Below, piece after piece: positions 6,578 through 13,108 of a stretch of DNA of 13,108 nucleotides. The first letter of the stretch is position 1; every line of letters begins with the position of its first letter. The translations under genes were made by a program, and so were the position numbers. The notes below the pieces were generated by a model. That model made no database searches. It was not told where the DNA came from and was given only the letters and a program-made list of their open reading frames with translations. This DNA is from Brevibacterium picturae (GTDB lineage Bacteria > Actinomycetota > Actinomycetes > Actinomycetales > Brevibacteriaceae), in contig NZ_JAKDJU010000085.1 of the NCBI RefSeq assembly GCF_030453725.1, positions 1-13,108 on the forward strand, in the 5' to 3' direction.

Positions 6578-7100
6578 ACTTCGTACCCTGACTCTGGGCG
6601 CCGGATGCTTCTGGTGCCTCGACGCCGTCTACCAGCGGACCACTGGAGTCACCTCGGTGATCTCCGGATACACCGGAGGCCATACGCCGAACCCGCACTA
6701 CCGCGAAGTATGTTCCGGCACGTCTGGCCACGCCGAGGCGCTTCAGGTGACGTTCGATCCCGAGATCGTGCCCGAAAGCGTGATCCTGGGCCTCTTCTTC
6801 ACCGGGCACGACCCCACGAGCCTCAACGCTCAGGGCTATGACGTCGGCACCCAGTACCGGTCGGCCATGTTCTACGCCGACGAGGAGGAGAAGGCGCGCT
6901 TCGAAGCCGCCATCGCCGAGGCACAGGGACTCTTCGAGGCTCCGATCGTCACGACCCTTGAGCCTTTGGGTGTCTTCCACACCGCCGAGGCTGTCCACCA
7001 GGACTTCTACACCGAGAACCGCAACAACGGGTACTGCCGTGTCATCATTGATCCGAAGCTGTCCCATGCACGGGAGGCGTTTGCGGAATGGGTGAGCTGA
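6570..7100 (+). CDS. msrA: Peptide methionine (S)-sulfoxide reductase
   Basis: Reduces methionine-S-sulfoxide in proteins and free methionine, repairing oxidative damage in the cytosol. The catalytic motif GCFWC is at residues 12-16 (nucleophile C13, with C16 in the CxxC-like variant), followed by LDAVYQ. Other family signatures are GYTGGHTPNPHY (34-45), GHAEALQV, the DVGTQYRS block (91-98) and the recycling cysteine in NNGYC (C156), giving 176 residues, normal for the family. The GAGCFWC context has GA where many members have GG. ATG 6570 is preferred because ATGAGTGA overlaps the upstream stop in a way that allows coupled translation; ATG 6555 in the same frame would add five residues (23-base overlap), and neither has a strong ribosome site. 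The stop directly abuts the nitroreductase start. No msrB is visible nearby. Confidence 0.95.
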   Translation: MSELRTLTLGAGCFWCLDAVYQRTTGVTSVISGYTGGHTPNPHYREVCSGTSGHAEALQVTFDPEIVPESVILGLFFTGHDPTSLNAQGYDVGTQYRSAMFYADEEEKARFEAAIAEAQGLFEAPIVTTLEPLGVFHTAEAVHQDFYTENRNNGYCRVIIDPKLSHAREAFAEWVS

Positions 7101-7919
7101 ATGTCGAAGAAGGCGGGCAAGAAGAGGCGTCAGAAAGACGTCGGCGCCTGTGATGTGACGAGGGATCGCGTGCGCGCGCACTTCCTCGACGGCCAGACCG
7201 GCCCCTGGGCGAGGAAGCTGGGCGCAGAGCCGTCGGCGACGGACTCTGCGCCATCGACCGACGCTGAGGCTTCGGCATCCTCTTCATCAGAGACAGCGGC
7301 GTCGGCGGCGTCCCGTCCGGTGGGCCCGGACTATTCTGTGCCGAGTTCGATCGACATCGTCGCTGACCCCGTTCTGCACGCGATCTCCACTCGTCGGTCC
7401 ATCTCGAAGCTCGGTCCGGAGACTCCCAACGACGCCGATCTGCGAGAACTCATCCATGCAGTCTCCTCGGTCGCCGACCACAAAGGGCTCAAGCCCTGGC
7501 GGTTCATCATCATCCGCGGACACGATCGGAACCGCCTCGGCGAGGCCCTCGACGAAGCAGGAAACGTCCAGCGCAAGACCGGTGAGATCAACGAGAAGCC
7601 GCTGCGGGCAGAACTCCTCTTGGCCCTCGTCGCCTCCCCACAGGACAACCCGAAGGTCCCCGAATGGGAACAGCACGCCACGGCCGCCGGGGCAGGTCAC
7701 CTGCTCGAGCTTGCCCTGTGGCAGGCCGGCTGGGGCGTCATGTGGCGCAGCGGAAACCTCACCAACGAACCTGCCGTGCGCAGACTCCACCGACTGAAAG
7801 AGAGCGAACTGCTCATGGGCTGGCTCTACATCGGTGCGGTCCCCGAACGCTACCGACAGCGTCTGCCCAACAGCACTCGGCCGCTGCCGGACCCCGAGCA
7901 GTTCCTCGATACCCTGTGA
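7101..7919 (+). CDS. Nitroreductase-family flavoprotein (YdjA-like) with N-terminal extension
   Basis: Predicted FMN- and NAD(P)H-dependent oxidoreductase of the nitroreductase fold. The core runs from about 88 to 255: ISTRRSISKL (95-104) with the FMN-phosphate-binding RRS, LKPWRFIIIRG (130-140), the dimer-helix region AAGAGHLLELALWQAGWGVMWRSG (195-218; long, so read as two halves) and LLMGWLYIGAVPER (237-250). This is closest in layout to the short YdjA type of about 183 residues. It has about 85 extra N-terminal residues: a basic head (KKAGKKRRQK), a motif RAHFLDGQTGPWARKLGAEP (25-44), then a Ser/Ala-rich linker (about 45-72), probably disordered. The start abuts the msrA stop; GGGTGAG lies a few bases upstream. 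The substrate is unknown. The head may bind nucleic acid, protein or membrane, but this is only inference from charge. Confidence 0.88.
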   Translation: MSKKAGKKRRQKDVGACDVTRDRVRAHFLDGQTGPWARKLGAEPSATDSAPSTDAEASASSSSETAASAASRPVGPDYSVPSSIDIVADPVLHAISTRRSISKLGPETPNDADLRELIHAVSSVADHKGLKPWRFIIIRGHDRNRLGEALDEAGNVQRKTGEINEKPLRAELLLALVASPQDNPKVPEWEQHATAAGAGHLLELALWQAGWGVMWRSGNLTNEPAVRRLHRLKESELLMGWLYIGAVPERYRQRLPNSTRPLPDPEQFLDTL

Positions 7920-9211
7920 CAGACAACGATGACGCGCAGTTAGAACCGACTGCTTCCTCACGCAGACTCCCGAAGGAGATCTACGTCCTCGTCGCCGCGG
8001 CCTTCATCGTGGCGTTGGGCTACGGCATCATCGCCCCTGTGCTTCCGCAGTTCGCCGCGAGCTTCAACTTCGGAGTCACCGCCGCCACGATCGTCGTCTC
8101 CTCCTTCGCCTTCTTCCGGTTCGTCTTCTCACCCTCCTCCGGTCGCCTCGTCGACGCCTTCGGAGAACGCCGCATCTACATCTCCGGCCTCCTCATCGTC
8201 GCCGCCTCCACCGCGGCCGTCGCCTTCGCCCAAAGCTACTGGCAGCTGCTCGTCTTCCGCGGACTGGGTGGAATCGGGTCCACGATGTTCACCGTCTCCG
8301 CCATGGCCCTGATCATCCGGTTGGCACCGATCGACGCGAGAGCCAAGGCCTCGAGCACCTATGCCACGGCCTTCCTCGTCGGCAATATCGCCGGCCCCGT
8401 CCTCGGCGGAGCGATGGCCGGGTGGGGCATGCGCATCCCCTTCATCATCTACGCCGTCGGTCTCCTCATCGCCGCCATCGTGGTGCGCATCTTCCTCGCC
8501 TCCACTGCCTCGGAAGGCTCCTCGACCAAACTCGGTCGCGCTCGCCTGGAGGCGACGAAGGACGAGACGCAGATGGAGGTGATGACGTTCAAACAGGCGT
8601 GGGCCGACTCTGCCTACCGCGCTGCTCTGATCTCCGCGTTCGTCCAGGGCTGGTCGGCCATGGGCATCCGTGTGGCCATCTACCCGCTCTTCGCCATCCA
8701 AGCGCTGCGGGCAGACACCGCGGTCGCCGGTCTGGCGCTGACCATGTTCGCGATCGGCAACGCCTCAGCAGTCACCGTCGTCGGCAGATTCGCCGACACC
8801 TATGGGCGCAAACCCTTCATCCAATGGGGGCTGCTCGTCCTCGGTGTGAGCACCTCCGCCCTGGCGTTCACCGACTCGATCTGGCTGTTCTTCATCCTCT
8901 CCGTCGTCGCCGGCATCGGTTCGGGGCTGGCCAACCCCGCTCAGCAGGCCACGGTCGCCGATGTCATCGGCCGCGATCGCAAGGGCGGCCGTGTCCTGGC
9001 GAAGTATCAGATGGCCCTCGATGCGGGAGCCATCCTCGGACCCATCATCGCCGGAGTCGTCGTCGATCACTTCGACTACTCCTGGGCGTTCATGCTCACC
9101 GGAATCCTCGGTATCTTGGCCGCTGCCTACTGGTTCACAGGTCGTGAAACCCGGCCCCGCGTGGTGCGCAAAGCAGAGCAGAACGAGCGGATCGACGACG
9201 ATCTGAGCTGA
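7916..9211 (+). CDS. Major facilitator superfamily transporter (DHA1-like)
   Basis: Predicted 431-residue inner-membrane proton-coupled exporter with about 12 transmembrane helices. Helix 1 begins at EIYVLVAAAFIVALGYG. The motif-A-like loop between helices 2 and 3 is GRLVDAFGERR, a second one at the domain repeat is GRFADTYGRKP, and a motif-C-like GNIAGPVLGG marks helix 5 of drug:H+ antiporters. A hydrophilic loop with about 30 polar residues (TASEGSSTKLG onward) separates the two six-helix halves. No ATG exists before conserved sequence; the GTG at 7916 overlaps the nitroreductase TGA (GTGA), which explains the absence of its own strong ribosome site and implies translational coupling. The tail is short and charged. 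The substrate cannot be read from sequence; co-expression with nitroreductase and MsrA suggests export of a redox-active or nitro compound or its product (inference). Confidence 0.9.
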   Translation: MTDNDDAQLEPTASSRRLPKEIYVLVAAAFIVALGYGIIAPVLPQFAASFNFGVTAATIVVSSFAFFRFVFSPSSGRLVDAFGERRIYISGLLIVAASTAAVAFAQSYWQLLVFRGLGGIGSTMFTVSAMALIIRLAPIDARAKASSTYATAFLVGNIAGPVLGGAMAGWGMRIPFIIYAVGLLIAAIVVRIFLASTASEGSSTKLGRARLEATKDETQMEVMTFKQAWADSAYRAALISAFVQGWSAMGIRVAIYPLFAIQALRADTAVAGLALTMFAIGNASAVTVVGRFADTYGRKPFIQWGLLVLGVSTSALAFTDSIWLFFILSVVAGIGSGLANPAQQATVADVIGRDRKGGRVLAKYQMALDAGAILGPIIAGVVVDHFDYSWAFMLTGILGILAAAYWFTGRETRPRVVRKAEQNERIDDDLS

Positions 9212-9225
9212 GTCTCACGGCACGC

Positions 9226-9304
9226 GTACACGCTGCTTATCAGCGCGCGGGTAATCAGTTCGTCTGCACAGGTACACGCTGCTCGTCGGCACGCAGGCAC
9301 TCAG
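9226..9304. repeat. Imperfect 33-base direct repeat, two copies
   Basis: Copy 1 at 9226-9258 and copy 2 at 9272-9304 both start with GTACACGCTGCT and end in TCAG, agreeing at 26 of 33 positions; the starts are 46 bases apart. Within copy 1, CGCTG-CTTAT-CAGCG could form a 5-bp hairpin that copy 2 does not preserve. It lies between the MFS stop and the operator-like region of the RND gene. Role unknown: a degenerate tandem duplication or regulator sites. Confidence 0.5.
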
Positions 9305-9329
9305 GGTCTGCTCACGTGATTTGGATAGT

Positions 9330-9352
9330 GTGAATCACTAGTATTGGTTCAC
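9330..9352. promoter_or_regulatory. Operator-like inverted repeat upstream of the RND gene (TetR-type candidate)
   Basis: A 23-base inverted repeat centred on 9341 reads GTGAATC-N9-GGTTCAC and pairs at 9 of 11 positions. Two related sites sit upstream: TCACGTGA (9312-9319, a perfect palindrome) and GTGATT (9316-9321). The inner TAGTAT (9339-9344) could be a -10 element, although the only sequence 17 bases upstream is GTGATT, a poor -35. TetR-family repressors often control RND and MFS exporters through such repeats; no regulator gene is in the window, so the partner may lie beyond the right edge. Confidence 0.5.
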
Positions 9353-9365
9353 GGAGCACCATCCC

Positions 9366-9386
9366 CCTGCAGTCGATCTCTGCGGG
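9366..9386 (+). other. Small stem-loop in the leader of the RND gene
   Basis: CCTGCAG (9366-9372) pairs with CTGCGGG (9380-9386) over seven positions, one of them G-U, around a seven-base loop, 25 bases before the GTG start. It may be a leader structure or chance. The rest of the 9212-9411 gap shows no open frame that I would call a gene. Confidence 0.25.
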
Positions 9387-9411
9387 TGCACACCGACTAG
9401 AGAGTCACCAC

Positions 9412-12400
9412 GTGAGTTTTCTGACCCGTTTGAGTCTGCGAAATCGTGCGCTCATTGCGCTCATTTCCGTCGTCGCCATCATCTTCGGCATCATCGGGGC
9501 GGGAGCTCTCAAACAGGAGCTCTTCCCCTCCCTCGAAAACCCCCAAGCCACGGTCACCTCCTCGTACGAGGGCGCAACCCCGGAGGCCGTCGAACAAGAG
9601 GTCACCGACCCCCTGGAAGGTGCGCTGACGGCGCTGCCAGAGGTCGAGGACATGACTTCGACGTCCTCGGCGGGCAGTTCCTCGATCACCGTGAGCACCA
9701 AGTACGGCGAGGACTCCGACGACGTCGTCAAGTCCCTCCAACGCGCGGTTTCGCAGGTCCAGGCCACGCTGCCCGAGGGTGTCGAACCCACCGTGAATAC
9801 GGCCGGAACCGATGACATTCCCGTCCTCGCGCTGTCCGTGACCTCGGACGCCGATGAGGACAAGCTCGCCGCCAACCTCGAGGACATCGCCGAACCCGAG
9901 CTGAAGAAGGTCGACGGCGTCTCTCAGGTCATGATCGCCGGTGCGAAGACCAAACAGGTCGAGGTCACGATCCGTCGTGACGACCTCGAAGACGAGGGAG
10001 CCAACCTCGACGAGATCGCCGGCATTCTCCAGTCCAACGGCATCCCCACCTCGGCGGGCGAGCTGAAGAGCGATGAGGGCACGGCACCGGTCGAGGTCGG
10101 AACCCGCATCCGCTCCGTTGATGCCATCAAGGATCTCGTCATCAGCGGCAAGGACGACCCGATCAAGCTCTCCGACGTCGCCGACGTCAAGATCGAGAAC
10201 CAGCCCGTCGAATCGATTTCGCGCACCAACGGCCAGCCCTCGCTGTCGGTGTCGATCATGAAGGAATCCGACGCCAACACCGTCGACGTCTCCGCTGCCG
10301 TGTCCGAGAAGCTGCCCGAACTCGAGAAGTCGATGGGGGACAACACCGAGTTCGTCTCCGCCTTCGATCAGGCACCATTCATCGAACAGTCGATCCACGA
10401 TCTGCTCGTCGAAGGCGGACTGGGACTGTTCTTCGCGGTCCTCGTCATCCTCGTGTTCCTGCTCTCGGTCCGCGCCACCATCATCACAGCGATCTCGATC
10501 CCGCTGTCTCTGCTCATCGCCATGGTCGGTCTGTGGATGGGCGGGGAGACCCTGAACATGCTGACCCTGGGTGCGCTGACGATCTCGGTCGGACGCGTCG
10601 TCGACGACTCGATCGTCGTCATCGAAGCCATCCGACGACGGCACGCCTCGGGCGGTGAGAAGTTCGCGAACATCCTTGCCGCCGTCTCCGAAGTCTCCGG
10701 CGCCATCACCGCATCGACCCTGACGACCGTTGCCGTGTTCCTGCCGCTGGCCTTCGTCTCCGGCCAGACCGGCGAGATGTTCCGCCCCTTCGCCCTGACC
10801 GCGACCATCGCCCTGCTCTCGAGCCTGTTCGTGGCACTGACCATTGTGCCCGTCCTCGCCTACTGGTTCCTGCGGCAACGTGAGGCCAAGGTCAAGCTCA
10901 CCCGCGCGGAGAAGAAGGAGATCCGGCGCAGCCGCAAGGGGATGCTCTCCGAATGGCGCAGCGAGAAGAAGGCCGCAAAGAAGGCCTCCAAGAAGCAGGA
11001 CATCCTCACCGCCGGCCGTCACGATGAGCCGAGCACCGAGGCGACCACTGCCGGTGCCGCCACCGCCTCGGCGGAGCCCCACTACGGTGCTACCGATGAG
11101 GAAGCAGGCGAGGTCGATGAGCTTGCCGGCATGCATTCTCCGGTGACACGGCTGCAGAAGACCTACATGCCGGTCATCTCGTTCTCCACCAAACATCCTG
11201 TCGTGATGATCCTGGTCGCCGTCCTCCTCCTCATCGGGACGGGAGCGATGGTCCCGCAGCTGAAGACCGAGCTCTTCGGCGATACCGGTCAGGACAGTCT
11301 GCAGGTCTCGCAGACCTTCGACCCCGGCACCGATCTCGATGAGGCCTCGCAGCAGGCCGAGCCGGTCGAGAAGATCCTCGAGGACAACAGCGACGTCGAG
11401 TCCTATCAGCTCTCCGTCGGTGGAAGCACCTTCGGGTTCACTGACGACTCGTCGATCACCGGCACCTACATCATCACCTCCAAGTCGGGAGTCTCGGCGC
11501 AGTCGATCTCCGACGAGCTGCAGAAGGAGTTCGACGATCTCAGCGACGTCGGGCAGGTCGAGGTGCAGAGCCAGAGCTCGACGCCCGGAGCCCAGACGAT
11601 CGACGTCACCCTTTCGGCCTCGGATGTCAAAGAGCTCGACGACGCCACCAAGACCGTCACCGACAAGCTCGAAGGCGTTCCCGGGACTCAGTCGGTGACC
11701 AGCGACCTCGAAGCCGTCCAGCCCGTCATCGAGGTCAAGGTCGATCATGAGAAGGCCGCCGAGGAGAACCTCACGGAGGCCTCGATCGGTCAGTACGTGC
11801 AGCGGGCGATGCACGGCCAGAACATCGGCGAAGTCGTCATCGACAACGTCTCTCACTCGGTGCTCCTCTTCGACCGCAACGCCGACACAGTCGATGAACT
11901 GCGCGACCTCAAGATCCCCGGCAAACCGGAGGAGACGGCGCCCGCTGGTGGCGCTGCCGGTGCCGCTGGTGGAGCAGACGGTGGTGCCGGAGCTGCGGGC
12001 GGTGCCGGTGGAGCCGAAGGCGGCGCGGATGCGTCCGGCGGTGCTGGTGGTGCCGGTGGAGCCGGTGCCGGTGGTGACGCTGGCGCGGCCGGTGATCCGG
12101 GCGCCATGGCAGGTGCTCCGGCGCTGACGTCTGAGCCTCGGTTCATCGAACTCAGTGACGTCGCCGAGGTGAAAGAGGTCAAGACCGCACCGACGATCCG
12201 TCACACGGACTCGCAGCGTTCGACCACGGTATCGGTGACCCCTGCAGGCGATGACCTGGGAACGGTGTCGGCCGATGTGCAGTCGGCACTCAACGACGTT
12301 GATATCCCCGACTCGGTCAGCGTCGACACCGGCGGTGCCACGCAGGAGCAGAACGAAGCGTTCTCCCAGCTGGGACTTGCGATGCTCGCCGCGATCCTCA

Positions 12401-13108
12401 TCGTGTTCGTCATTATGGTCGCCACGTTCAAGTCGCTGCTGCAGCCGCTGATCCTGCTGGTCTCGATTCCGTTCGCGGCCACCGGCTCCATCGCGCTGTC
12501 GCTGCTGACTGACACTCCGCTGGGTCTGACCTCGATGATCGGTCTGCTGATGCTCATCGGCATCGTGGTCACCAACGCGATCGTGCTCATCGACCTGATC
12601 AACCACTTCAGGGCTCGAGGCGTTGATCTGCGGGCGGCGATCGTCCACGGTGCCCGGTTGCGTTATCGTCCGATCCTGATGACCGCGGCAGCCACGATCT
12701 TCGCGCTCGTGCCGATGGCGCTGGGTCTGACCGGCGGGGGAGTGTTCATCTCGAAGCCGCTGGCGATCGTCGTCATCGGCGGCCTCATCAGCTCGACCCT
12801 GCTCACGCTCATCCTCGTGCCCGTCCTCTACCTCCTGCTCGAAGGAGCCAAGGAACGACGAGCGGAGAAGAAGCACGTGAAGAACATGGCCCGTGGCCAG
12901 GTGCTCGACGTCGCCGAGGCGAGAGCCGGGGAGCGCACGGACACGACGCACCGCGCCGACTCAGGCAAGGAGAGGGAATCCACAGCCGAGGCGGGGTCAG
13001 TGGCCACGGCCGAGCCTACTGCCGGCGGCGAACAGGATGAGCGGGGCGAGGCGTCATCGTCGGCTTCGGACACCGCGGTTGAGCGTCCTGACCACGATGA
13101 GGGCCCCG
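9412..13108 (+). CDS. RND efflux permease (AcrB/SwrC-like, HAE1 type), 3' end missing
   Basis: Predicted proton-driven exporter with 12 transmembrane helices; 1232 codons are visible with no stop. The opening LTRLSLRNRALIALISVVAI is helix 1 and ELFPSLENPQATVTSSYEGA starts the first porter domain. Helix 4 has the proton-relay pair in GRVVDDSIVVIEAI (D398, D399). The equivalent of AcrB K940 in helix 10 is Thr (T1054 in GIVVTNAIVLIDL), as I recall for Gram-positive members. The start is GTG at 9412; no ATG occurs until residue 81, and AGAGAG just upstream is a weak ribosome site. Three regions exceed the usual 1030-1060 residues: a charged cytoplasmic loop (about 488-583), a Gly/Ala-rich insertion (about 844-903) in the second docking-domain equivalent, and a hydrophilic tail from about 1144. 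No adaptor gene or outer-membrane channel is next to it, so it probably works without an outer-membrane partner. Confidence 0.93.
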   Translation, partial: MSFLTRLSLRNRALIALISVVAIIFGIIGAGALKQELFPSLENPQATVTSSYEGATPEAVEQEVTDPLEGALTALPEVEDMTSTSSAGSSSITVSTKYGEDSDDVVKSLQRAVSQVQATLPEGVEPTVNTAGTDDIPVLALSVTSDADEDKLAANLEDIAEPELKKVDGVSQVMIAGAKTKQVEVTIRRDDLEDEGANLDEIAGILQSNGIPTSAGELKSDEGTAPVEVGTRIRSVDAIKDLVISGKDDPIKLSDVADVKIENQPVESISRTNGQPSLSVSIMKESDANTVDVSAAVSEKLPELEKSMGDNTEFVSAFDQAPFIEQSIHDLLVEGGLGLFFAVLVILVFLLSVRATIITAISIPLSLLIAMVGLWMGGETLNMLTLGALTISVGRVVDDSIVVIEAIRRRHASGGEKFANILAAVSEVSGAITASTLTTVAVFLPLAFVSGQTGEMFRPFALTATIALLSSLFVALTIVPVLAYWFLRQREAKVKLTRAEKKEIRRSRKGMLSEWRSEKKAAKKASKKQDILTAGRHDEPSTEATTAGAATASAEPHYGATDEEAGEVDELAGMHSPVTRLQKTYMPVISFSTKHPVVMILVAVLLLIGTGAMVPQLKTELFGDTGQDSLQVSQTFDPGTDLDEASQQAEPVEKILEDNSDVESYQLSVGGSTFGFTDDSSITGTYIITSKSGVSAQSISDELQKEFDDLSDVGQVEVQSQSSTPGAQTIDVTLSASDVKELDDATKTVTDKLEGVPGTQSVTSDLEAVQPVIEVKVDHEKAAEENLTEASIGQYVQRAMHGQNIGEVVIDNVSHSVLLFDRNADTVDELRDLKIPGKPEETAPAGGAAGAAGGADGGAGAAGGAGGAEGGADASGGAGGAGGAGAGGDAGAAGDPGAMAGAPALTSEPRFIELSDVAEVKEVKTAPTIRHTDSQRSTTVSVTPAGDDLGTVSADVQSALNDVDIPDSVSVDTGGATQEQNEAFSQLGLAMLAAILIVFVIMVATFKSLLQPLILLVSIPFAATGSIALSLLTDTPLGLTSMIGLLMLIGIVVTNAIVLIDLINHFRARGVDLRAAIVHGARLRYRPILMTAAATIFALVPMALGLTGGGVFISKPLAIVVIGGLISSTLLTLILVPVLYLLLEGAKERRAEKKHVKNMARGQVLDVAEARAGERTDTTHRADSGKERESTAEAGSVATAEPTAGGEQDERGEASSSASDTAVERPDHDEGP
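11941..12120 (+). repeat. Low-complexity Gly/Ala-coding tract inside the RND gene
   Basis: About 60 codons, mostly GGT/GGC/GGA and GCC/GCT/GCG, form an irregular GGA-type repeat such as GGAGGAGGAGAGG, punctuated by single Asp, Glu, Ser and Pro residues. The frame is kept, and the flanks match RND family sequence on both sides (LRDLKIPG before, IELSDVAEV after). It is therefore an in-frame insertion, prone to slippage length change. Confidence 0.8.

Noticed and set aside
7664..7915. Extending the MFS gene upstream to ATG 7664
   Set aside because: The added residues are an out-of-frame shadow of the nitroreductase; the GTG at 7916 overlapping the stop fits a normal MFS N-terminus.
9226..9304. 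CRISPR array
   Set aside because: Only two imperfect copies with a 13-base spacer and no cas genes.
9397..12951. An uninterrupted minus-strand open frame of 1184 codons opposite the RND gene
   Set aside because: Its translation is rich in Asp, Arg, Gly, His and Leu with no recognisable domain, as expected for the antisense of GC-rich codons; the plus strand encodes a clear RND permease with all family motifs.

Overview
The window is high-GC DNA with strong G/C preference at third codon positions, GTG starts, a peptide deformylase outside a def-fmt context and an RND permease with no adaptor or outer-membrane gene beside it. This points to an actinobacterium, possibly Micrococcales such as Brevibacterium; the genus is a guess from general resemblance, not a search result. 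I see no rRNA, tRNA, CRISPR array, insertion sequence or phage gene. Coding density is high and no gene-free stretch exceeds about 200 bases.

Layout. (1) 1-1341: the 3' part of a cardiolipin synthase (+), convergent with a NagD-type HAD phosphatase (-, 1387-2208); a perfect 8-bp inverted repeat spans the gap between them. (2) 2209-3243: a divergent intergenic region carries a good promoter and a perfect AT-rich palindrome in front of a cysteine-free ArsR-family repressor and an SRPBCC (AHSA1-like) protein. This two-gene unit is followed by a strong hairpin at 3203-3243. (3) 3316-5319: a MaoC-fold hydratase, a CitE-type CoA-ester lyase and a peptide deformylase on the same strand. The first two look like a C5-dicarboxyl-CoA (itaconate, mesaconate or citramalate) hydratase/lyase pair. 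(4) 5387-9211: an unrecognised 396-residue protein, MsrA, a YdjA-like nitroreductase with an unusual N-terminal extension, and an MFS transporter. Stops and starts overlap or abut at each of the last three joints, so this is one translationally coupled unit with a plausible redox-repair and detoxification theme. (5) 9212-9411: an intergenic region with an imperfect 33-base direct repeat, a 23-base operator-like inverted repeat and a small leader stem-loop. (6) 9412-13108: an RND (AcrB/SwrC-like) permease that starts with GTG and runs off the window. It has a long charged cytoplasmic loop, a roughly 60-residue Gly/Ala-rich insertion and a long hydrophilic C-terminal tail.

Most of the window is ordinary chromosomal housekeeping and accessory metabolism. 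I found no convincing new multi-gene system. The points most worth a second look are the Gly/Ala insertion in the RND docking region, the Asp-to-Asn change in the MaoC motif beside the CitE-like lyase, the palindromic operator candidates, the nitroreductase extension and the unrecognised 396-residue protein.
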